64,000 nt of DNA from Rapana venosa (lineage: Eukaryota; Mollusca; Gastropoda; Neogastropoda; Muricidae): assembly GCA_028751875.1 (NCBI GenBank), contig CM054167.1, forward strand, positions 20,264,412-20,328,411, in the 5' to 3' direction. The notes under the pieces are model-generated. The model worked only from the letters and a program-made list of their open reading frames with translations. It did not search any database and was not told the DNA's origin. This document shows, piece after piece, positions 58,401 to 64,000 of the stretch. Each line of letters begins with the position of its first letter. Position 1 is the first letter of the stretch. The translations under genes were made by a program, and so were the position numbers.

Positions 58401-58645
58401 ACAACAACAACAAAGCGACAGGCCCCCACCTTCTCGATGTTCTGGAAGACGGTGTTGTGCTGCACGACGTTGAAGATGCGGTGGCGGAGAGGGCGGGAGT
58501 AGCGCTGGATGCCCAGCTGCATGAAGTCGATGAAGTCCAGCTCCAGACTCAGCAGGCGATGGATGGCCTCCAGCTTCTTCTGGTCCTCCCCGCCCTGCTG
58601 CTGCCCTCCCCAACACCCTCCCTGGGGGACAGGACAGCCACCACA

Positions 58646-58706
<61 letters not shown>

Positions 58707-61700
58707 CACTGTAAGTTACTTGAGTTAGTCCCACAGTCCCAACTGCTGGTACCAGTTTGGAGTCCCAGTGAAACCAGTCTCCAGCACAGCCATCACTGCA
58801 TCACTGACTGGCTTCTTCCTTAGCTCCCACAGGAACGCTGCATTATAGTTTTCAGGTGTTAAGCTGAGCTTGGTGGAGCCTATGATTCTCCACATCTTCA
58901 GTCAGAATGCATGCTAGGTTTTGATTGGTTTGGCTATTTCTTTTCCTGAGCTAGAGCTCCAAGGTTCACCAATGGTGAGATTTTGCGTATGCGACTGGTT
59001 TTTTTGCCCACCATGAAGGTAGCTGCATTCCAACTTACCTATTTCAGCTTTAGGGGAAAATCCCCTAACACTGACACTTTAGCAAAGATTTGAACCTACA
59101 TCCTTACTCATCATCAGATTATACACAGGTTTGGTATAACCACTAGGCTATCCAGCTACCCTGGACAATCTACTGGTGTCAGTCTCACCAGCTGTCAGCT
59201 TGATTTTTTTTATTTCTGTCAGTAAACCTCAATGTTATTTTAACTCTAAACGAAGTTAGCTTGTTTTGTCTCTTATTCAACTTCAGAATCAAGAGATTAA
59301 AAACTGTGCTTATTTGACCTCCTCCGTGAGGGAGATAAACACACACACAAAAAGGACACAACACAGATTGGTTTTGCTTCAGAGAACTACTCAGACTAAT
59401 CGATTACAGTGCAAAATCCCACATAATGCACACAAGAAACTGACCAAAAGGATGAGCGTAGGATAGAAGTCACCAATGAATGATATCAGACACAAAAATC
59501 ATACTATACTCAGACCTTAAAACTAAACAATTTATTACCAACGATCTCTCAGGCATCAAAAATGAGACTTATTAACAACAACCGCTCACCGTTTTCTTGG
59601 TGCCGACGGCAATCAATGGCGTGCTGGACGATACTCTGTCTTTGGCGAAGCCTCCACCATACACCGACGACATCTCCAGTCGCGTGTCCATCGACATCTC
59701 GTTCTCCTTGTTCTCCTTGTTCTCGTCGGCGAACACCGACCTGTCGGGCAGAGTGCCGTCAGCGATGCTCTCGTAGATGTGGTCAGGCCTCTTCCACAGG
59801 GAGCTGTCGGTTCGGTCCTGAGAAGCCCCCGGTTCTGAGGGCTGCTGTGGCTCGGCCACAGAGTGGCAGCGGTTGATGTGCAGCACCAGGCTCTGTCCAC
59901 TTTGTCTGCACACAGAGGAGGGGGATGAATAGTCGACACTGGTACTGGAAAACATACGTCATGGGAGAAAAAGGTCATTGTTGTTGGTACTGAACTGGAG
60001 GACAGAAAAGATAATCTGCTGGAAAAAACCCTGTTGTGGTCGTTTTTAGAGTTTGTATTTCAAACCAGAATCTTTTTAGACAGCTTACATGTAGAGTGCT
60101 GTATTGCAATGTGATGCATCACGTCATTTTGTATTTAATGTAATGCAGTTTATAGCTGGGCACTGCACTGAACAGCATAACACTACACTATATTCCACTA
60201 TACTTGACATGACAGACATGACACGACATTACACTTCACCACACTGTATCAAAGCACACCACATGACAAGGTGTCACACAATACTCTTCCACTACACCAC
60301 ACTACTCTGTAAACTGTATCAAACCACGCATGGTGTCACACCACATGACATGGTGTCATATAATACCCTTCCACTACATACACCATACCATATGACATGG
60401 TGTCACACCACACGGCATCACACCACATGACAAGGTGTCACACAATACCCTTCCACTACATCACACCATATCACATGATATGGTGTCACACCACACGGCA
60501 TCACAGCACATGACAAGGTGTCACACAATACCCTTCCACTACATCACACCATATCACATGATATGGTGTCACACCACACGGCATCACACCACATGACAAG
60601 GTGTCACACAATACCCTTCCACTACATCACACCATATCACATGATATGGTGTCACACCACACGGCATCACACCACATGACAAGGTGTCACACAATACCCT
60701 TCCACTACATCACACCATATCACATGATATGGTGTCACACCACACCACATGACATGGTGTCACACAATACCCTTCCACTACATCACACCATATCACATGA
60801 TATGGTGTCACACCACACCACATGACATGGTGTCACACAATACCCTTCCACTACATCACACCATATCACATGATATGGTGTCACACCACACCACATGACA
60901 TGGTGTCACACAATACCCTTCCACTACATCACACCATATCACATGATATGGTGTCACACCACACCACATGACATGGTGTCACACAATACCCTTCCACTAC
61001 ATCACACCATATCACATGATATGGTGTCACACCACACACACCACATGACATGGTGTCACACAATACCCTTCCACTACATCACACCATATCACATGATATG
61101 GTGTCACACAACCACACCACATGACATGGTGTCACACAATACCCTTCCACTACATCACACCATATCACATGATATGGTGTCACACCACACGGCATCACAG
61201 CACATGACAAGGTGTCACACAATACCCTTCCACTACATCACACCATATCACATGATATGGTGTCACACCACACGGCATCACACCACATGACAAGGTGTCA
61301 CACAATACCCTTCCACTACATGACATTGCATCTCACCACATAACATTACATGGTGTCACATGACACCACAAGGTGTCACACGACACCACATGGTGTCACA
61401 CACACTGCATCACACACCACACTATATGGCATCGCACTACATCATATGGTGTCACACAATACCCTTCCACTACACAACACTCCATTACACCACACACCAC
61501 ATTACATAGTGTCACACCACATTACATGTTGTCACACCACACTGCATCACACCAAATTAGACGATACGGTGTCACACCACATCACACCATACCGCATGTC
61601 ACACGAAACCTTTCCACTGCACCACATTACATGGGGTCACGCTCCACTGCATCACACCATATCACACCAACACCACACAACACCAGCAAGAGATAAGGAC

Positions 61701-63285
61701 TCACCTGACGAGCTTGGTGACACCGTTGACAGTTGACCGTGACACGTTCTTGTGGTTGACCTTGATGATGAAATCCCCGACCTTCAGCCCGGCTTCTGCT
61801 GCTGGGGATGCTGAAACACACCACCGCTCAGTTACAACCGCCCTCACATGGTCACTGTCACACCCACCATGCAATAAACTGTGATGTCTATCCAAGTCCA
61901 GATCCATTAAAGCCCCTTTAGATATCACTGTCATCACCACCCACTTTCACAGGGGGGGAAACCAACACTAACAAAAACTACTGACATCAGCATTGTTGTT
62001 ACTTTCATGACTATTCATTTTGACTTTGGAAAAAACAACAACAAACTTTTCGTCATCATTATTATTGTTAGGGATGGTAAATATCCTATCCCACCCCCCC
62101 CCCCCCCCCCCCCCAAAAAAAAAGCAAACAACTTAAAAGGCTACCATTTGTTAAACTTATCTGCGTTTAAAAAGAGCTCCATGGAACAGCCGCTCAGAAT
62201 AATGGAATGTAAAATATAAATAACCTGCTTGTTTAAAATATTAGTAATGGGAGTTCACCCAGCTGTCAATGGGTACCTGCCCTCTTTAGGGTCAGGGAGG
62301 GTAAAGCAGCGAGGAAGAGGAGATGGGCGCCGCCCTCAAGATGCTGGCCCCTAGAGAAGTTGAGGTCTCTGACGCCTCACTCCCCTACAACCACACAGGT
62401 TATGGGACACCTTTACCTTTTTAATGGGATTTCACTGGCAGCCAGTGAACGTTCTCCAGCAGTAGTATGGTTCAGCATAACTGACCTCCTCTTGTCTTTT
62501 TCAGGGTTTCTTTTCCTTCGTTCCTTGGCTTAAGCTCTACTTTAGCACCCTCCCCCTCTTTCTTTTGAAAATTTTAGCCATTCATTGGAGAGAAAAAAAT
62601 CAAAGTAATATGGACAAAACAGTACAGAAATATGACTGATCAGATATTTTTTTTGTAAAACCACAATATAACCCCACCAAATACAAAAACAAACTATGAA
62701 CAATAACCATAAAAACAAGATAAAGCAAATAAAACATTAAAAAAAAAGGTTTTCTTCTTTTTACTGGAAGGGGGGGGGGGGGGGGGGGGGGGGGGGGAGG
62801 GGGGGGGGGGGGGGGGGGATGAAAGTGAAAGTTAATAAAATCAAAACAGAGATTTCCACCAGTTCACTGAAGAAGAAATATTCTTACCGAGGTCCACACG
62901 ACCCACTCGAGCAGGACACTCATCCACAAGGCTGAAGCCAAAGCCATTTTTCCCTCGTTCCATATGAATCTGAAACACACACACACACCCGTCCATTTTG
63001 CCCTTCTTCCCATACACAATACAAACCAAACAGATGTTAACACAAGGGGGGAAAATTCCTTGAATGGGCGTCTCTGTGTAAGTAACTCAAATTTGATCCC
63101 GGGCCATCAGATCACAAGTGCAACGCTCATTCAAGGTAATTATTCAAGAGTCTTCACCACGTTGCTGGCAAACAATGTTTGGTAAAAAACATGCTTTCTA
63201 GAACGTTATAGACAGAAATCTTTCTGCATTTTATCCATGGATTCTCATTATTGATAAGAAACGCCTCTTTGAGAGAGAGAGAGAG

Positions 63286-63319
<34 letters not shown>

Positions 63320-63770
63320 GGGGGGGGGGGGGGGTGGCAGGGAGAGTGGAGTCACACAGGAAATTTTATTCCACATTTGTACCCATCTAGCGGTTTTTTT
63401 CTTTCTTAGTTTCAGGAAATTGGATTCTATTTGTTCTTCAACTTCTTCCTCCTTTCTTTTCACAGAGTTTTCCATCAATGATTTTTTTTCTTAATTTGTT
63501 ATGATGATACTAGTCTGGCCTCTAAAATCATCAAATACATAATTAAAAAAACAACATATCTATGAAGGTCAGTGTCAACAACAACAAAAATATGTTAAGC
63601 AGGGATGACGTAGGGGTGTTGAGAAGGGGACTGCAGCAAAAGGAAATGCTGCAGGCAGGCAGGCAAATGCCTGGGAGGGGATGGGGGGAGCAGCTGCAGA
63701 CAGCCCAGACTACTTACAGTGACAGACTCCAGTCCATAAACATCCTTGTTGATCTGAGGAATACTGTGAG
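46730..63770 (-). CDS. PDZ-DH-PH RhoGEF-family gene, 13 exons at the 3' end (5' end outside window)
   Basis: Thirteen exons join in phase and give 619 residues before the TAG at 46732-46730. Residues about 12-93 form a PDZ domain: carboxylate-binding loop 'GFGFSL' (26-31), 'AGLKVGDFIIKVN' and final strand 'SLVLHI'. About 190-385 form a Dbl-homology domain. Its first helix is 'LLSLELDFIDFM', and its CR3-like helix 'FIFRPLQHIKEL' lacks the usual QRxxRYPLL. About 465-600 form a PH domain ending 'DLATWKKLLDHRVSALL'. The family activates Rho GTPases by nucleotide exchange at membranes, and the PDZ would bind partner C-termini. It lacks the RGS box of ARHGEF11/12 in this part, and the order differs from PREX (DH-PH before PDZ). 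The orthologue is not assigned. Confidence 0.88.
47498..47590 (-). mobile_element. 3' tail of the CR1/L2-like LINE, inverted solo copy
   Basis: (AAT)n followed by 'aatttatatagcgctgaatc' and 'caaatcaaagcgctcag', the reverse of the tails at 5030-5130 and 39765-39860. It lies in the last RhoGEF intron. Confidence 0.8.
47620..47760 (-). mobile_element. SINE-A, internal part only
   Basis: 'tttgtcatctgttcccaccg' to 'ctcatccgaaggactta' on the minus strand. Head and tail are missing. Confidence 0.8.
47890..48167 (-). mobile_element. SINE-D (tRNA-Ser-like head) with 15-bp target-site duplication
   Basis: Flanked by 'catgattgtgcgagt' at 47875-47889 and 48168-48182. On the minus strand it starts 'ggaggcaccgtggtcgagtg' (A box), has B box 'cgggttcgatccccg' and continues with 'tccttgggaaagacacttta' and 'gtacaagtgggtacc'. 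It is a complete tRNA-derived SINE inside the last RhoGEF intron. Confidence 0.92.
48412..48538 (-). CDS. RhoGEF exon L (PH core)
   Basis: 127 nt, acceptor GTGTTGCAG|ATC, donor ACACCG|GTCAGC. Encodes 'MSLLSDLVMLCRP' and 'CDPILLKDIAHI'. Confidence 0.87.
48543..49996. other. RhoGEF intron K-L: (GA)n and SINE scraps
   Basis: (GA)n at 49361-49432. A SINE body with tRNA-like 'ggtaggttcgattcccaatg' and a tail-B start ('tatccccgaagtcagaatgt') lies at about 49585-49830. The rest is unique. Confidence 0.6.
49997..50077 (-). CDS. RhoGEF exon K (first PH strands)
   Basis: 81 nt, phase 0, acceptor GTGTTTCAG|GTG, donor TCAAAG|GTAGGT. Encodes 'CHEDRHIIYQGDVFFLHDN'. A second CAG nine bases in could act as an alternative acceptor. 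Confidence 0.86.
50281..50560 (-). mobile_element. SINE-E, 5'-truncated
   Basis: Reverse copy of the SINE-E body at 33711-34020: 'gctgctctccttggggagat', 'gttttgccagggataactt', 'ggtttattgtctcattcaaa'. Confidence 0.7.
50575..50975 (-). mobile_element. SINE-C, full length
   Basis: The minus-strand head 'gtctagtggttaaaacc' and 'catgggtttgaatcttggcg' (B box) is followed by the same body as 2885-3290 ('agatgcagacctgccaatgt', 'gtcagctgaggccagcagcg'). Confidence 0.8.
51285..51400 (+). mobile_element. Short dispersed repeat, copy 2
   Basis: Same blocks as 29930-30050 ('gatgccagagggcctg', 'cttctggaaattctgtgcaa'). It ends about 30 bases from the exon J donor. Confidence 0.5.
51432..51568 (-). CDS. RhoGEF exon J (linker into PH)
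   Basis: 137 nt, acceptor GTTTTCAG|CAGAC, donor GTTCCG|GTAAGT. Encodes 'DSCSEGSRGRKTDSLR' and 'MKMQDSLVFSQNVP'. Confidence 0.87.
52135..52505 (-). mobile_element. SINE-A with tail B, full length
   Basis: Head near 52505 ('ggatagcctagttagtggtt'), 'ctgatggcccgggttcaaac' (B box), central domain, then tail B to about 52135 ('tgcctagagctccagagtaa'). Confidence 0.85.
52711..52836 (-). CDS. RhoGEF exon I (DH-PH linker)
   Basis: 126 nt, acceptor GTTTCAG|TTCTGC, donor CCAGAG|GTGGGT. Encodes 'LQESVHTISNLSNARVQSL' and a Ser/Ala-rich stretch. Confidence 0.87.
52880..53700. repeat. Minisatellite of 57-bp units in the RhoGEF H-I intron
   Basis: About 14 copies of a unit with 'aactgagaatacaacacagg', 'gtgtttactggaaacatcta' and 'tttaggatctgctgcag'. 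It abuts exon I. The unit is 19 codons, so the plus strand reads as a repeated peptide, which I do not regard as a gene. Confidence 0.95.
53966..54059 (-). CDS. RhoGEF exon H (end of DH)
   Basis: 94 nt, acceptor ATGTTTCAG|CACATC, donor CTACA|GTGAGT. Encodes 'HIKELSAVFQEIYLHTP' and 'DHATLKQVTY'. Confidence 0.87.
54806..54973 (-). CDS. RhoGEF exon G (DH, CR3-like helix)
   Basis: 168 nt, phase 0, acceptor CTTTCAG|GCTCAC, donor CTGCAG|GTACTG. Encodes 'FCQAHEAYAAGL' to 'ISAFIFRPLQ'. Confidence 0.9.
55105..56228. repeat. Minisatellite of 26-bp units in the RhoGEF F-G intron
   Basis: About 43 copies of 'cttgggacggttcaaggctg' plus 'tatgta', with variants 'tatgtg', 'gggactg' and 'tttacagctgca'. All three plus-strand frames stay open for long stretches but carry no protein features. 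Confidence 0.96.
57101..57238 (-). CDS. RhoGEF exon F (DH middle)
   Basis: 138 nt, phase 0, acceptor GGGTTTCAG|CTGGTG, donor TCCAAG|GTCAGT. Encodes 'LVNISEYHVQQIQEN', an acidic Ser/Asp loop and 'AVAMIYNSK'. Confidence 0.9.
57239..57835. repeat. Minisatellite of about 31-32-bp units at the exon F acceptor
   Basis: About 19 copies of 'acaccagctgaaaccacaac' plus 'acagtcaatgat'. The first unit overlaps the exon F 3' splice site. Confidence 0.95.
58270..58400. repeat. (CA)n microsatellite, downstream flank of exon E
   Basis: Interrupted CA run about 30 bases past the exon E donor. A second (CA)n at 58638-58704 flanks its acceptor. Confidence 0.97.
58430..58621 (-). CDS. RhoGEF exon E (start of DH)
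   Basis: 192 nt, phase 0 at both ends, acceptor CTGTCCCCCAG|GGA, donor GAGAAG|GTGGGG. Encodes the first DH helices ('LLSLELDFIDFMQLGI', 'NTVFQNIEK'). Both flanks are long (CA)n. Confidence 0.9.
58930..59165 (-). mobile_element. SINE-A with tail B, internally deleted
   Basis: Tail B at 58935-59035 ('gagctccaaggttcaccaat', 'gaaggtagctgcattccaac') is joined to a SINE-A head at 59060-59165 ('ccactaggctatccagc'). The central domain is missing. Confidence 0.75.
59590..59905 (-). CDS. RhoGEF exon D (end of PDZ and linker)
   Basis: 316 nt, acceptor GTGTGCAG|ACAAAG, donor AAAACG|GTGAGC. Finishes the PDZ ('SGQSLVLHINR') and encodes a polar linker rich in Asp, Glu, Asn and Ser ('ENKENKENEM'). Confidence 0.88.
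60210..61690. repeat. Minisatellite of 74/84-bp units in the RhoGEF C-D intron
   Basis: About 16 clear units containing 'ggtgtcacacaataccctt', 'ccactacatcacacc' and 'atatcacatgatatgg', in 74-bp and 84-bp versions that differ by a 'cggcatcaca' insert. The 3' end (61330-61690) is degenerate and reaches to within 20 bases of exon C. Confidence 0.95.
61705..61810 (-). CDS. RhoGEF exon C (PDZ core)
   Basis: 106 nt, acceptor GTGTTTCAG|CATCC, donor GTCAG|GTGAGT. Encodes 'SPAAEAGLKVGDFIIKVN', the PDZ helix and strands, to 'TKLVR'. Confidence 0.9.
62092..62818. repeat. C run and interrupted poly-G in the B-C intron
   Basis: C homopolymer at about 62092-62114 and a 50-base G tract with one A at 62769-62818. 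The second is about 70 bases from the exon B donor. Confidence 0.9.
62250..62421 (+). mobile_element. SINE-B, 5'-truncated
   Basis: Starts at 'agttcacccagctgtcaatg' and runs to 'ggttatgggacacctttacc'. 'taatggga' occurs on both sides and may be the target-site duplication. It lies in the B-C intron. Confidence 0.85.
62888..62969 (-). CDS. RhoGEF exon B (PDZ, peptide-binding loop)
   Basis: 82 nt, acceptor GTGTTTCAG|ATT, donor CTCG|GTAAGA. Encodes 'GKNGFGFSLVDECPAR' with the GFGF carboxylate loop. Confidence 0.88.
63035..63135 (-). mobile_element. SINE-A head fragment
   Basis: 'gatcccgggccatcagatca' and 'gatgttaacacaaggggg' match the 5' third of SINE-A in reverse. Confidence 0.6.
63271..63335. 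repeat. (GA)n and G-run
   Basis: Interrupted GA at 63271-63316, then G-rich to 63335. Confidence 0.95.
63718..63770 (-). CDS. RhoGEF exon A (start of PDZ)
   Basis: 53 nt, acceptor (TG)n-CAG, donor ACT|GTAAGT. Encodes 17 residues ending 'YGLESVT'. The preceding exon must end with one codon base. Confidence 0.8.
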
Positions 63771-64000
63771 CTGCACACACACACACAGAAAAATATTGAA
63801 ATCATCGTTGAGTTCACATCAAAATATTGAAATCATCGTTGAGTTCACATCAAAATATGTACATATATAATGGTTTATATTATAACATGTTTCTTCTCAC
63901 AGATTTCTTGTTTGACAGAGGGAGGGAGGGAGGGTTTGAGTGAGAAAGTGTGTGGTGTGTGTGTGTTTAAAAAAATCTTTAAAATCGTATGTATGTGCGT
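63771..64000. other. RhoGEF intron upstream of exon A, cut by the window end
   Basis: A 28-bp direct duplication ('aaatattgaaatcatcgttg' core) lies at about 63790-63855, then GA/TG-rich DNA. No further exon is seen. Confidence 0.6.

Overview
The window is animal nuclear DNA. Coding exons have GT-AG introns and belong to metazoan families (a rhodopsin-like receptor and a PDZ-DH-PH RhoGEF). Over 90% of the window is non-coding and packed with microsatellites, minisatellite arrays, tRNA-derived SINEs and truncated LINEs. The density of long (CA)n, (GA)n and poly-G runs and the style of the SINEs suggest an invertebrate, most likely a gastropod or other mollusc. That placement is inference and was not checked against a database.

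Three genes are supported, all on the minus strand. (1) A two-exon class A GPCR at 11796-13930. It encodes 414 aa, and its single intron carries a SINE with a clean target-site duplication. (2) A large 3'-terminal exon at 22307-23287 with a disordered acidic region followed by an RNase H-like fold that has lost part of its catalytic set. Its stop codon lies in the last unit of a 2-kb satellite. (3) Thirteen 3' exons of a PDZ-DH-PH RhoGEF-family gene at 46730-63770. All splice phases agree and give 619 visible residues. The 5' end lies beyond the window.

Layout: 1-11 kb is intergenic with interspersed repeats, including a three-layer nest (LINE inside SINE-B inside SINE-A). 11.8-13.9 kb is the GPCR. 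14-20 kb holds low-complexity DNA and nested SINEs. 20.2-22.3 kb is the satellite that runs into the RNase H-like exon. 24.0-25.2 kb is a 43-bp minisatellite. 27.2-27.9 kb is a decayed LINE with RNase H. 30.9-31.9 kb is a 27-bp satellite. 32-41 kb holds SINEs and purine tracts. 41-46.7 kb is a SINE-free block just 3' of the RhoGEF stop. 46.7-63.8 kb is the RhoGEF, with minisatellites in its introns.

Repeat names used here are local labels. SINE-A is a tRNA-headed element with a central domain and one of two tails: tail A ends near 'cctcgatataaaagaat', tail B contains 'cccgaagtcggaatg'. SINE-B has a tRNA-like 5' end joined to a 5S-rRNA-like segment. SINE-C has a tRNA-Leu/Ser-like head. SINE-D has a tRNA-Ser-like head. 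SINE-E shares the central domain with SINE-A but has another body. Rep-F and rep-G are two-copy unclassified repeats.

The most notable themes are the chimeric tRNA/5S SINE, the nested insertions, a domesticated-looking RNase H-like gene, and minisatellites whose units contain copies of adjacent exon edges (a stop codon or a 3' splice acceptor).
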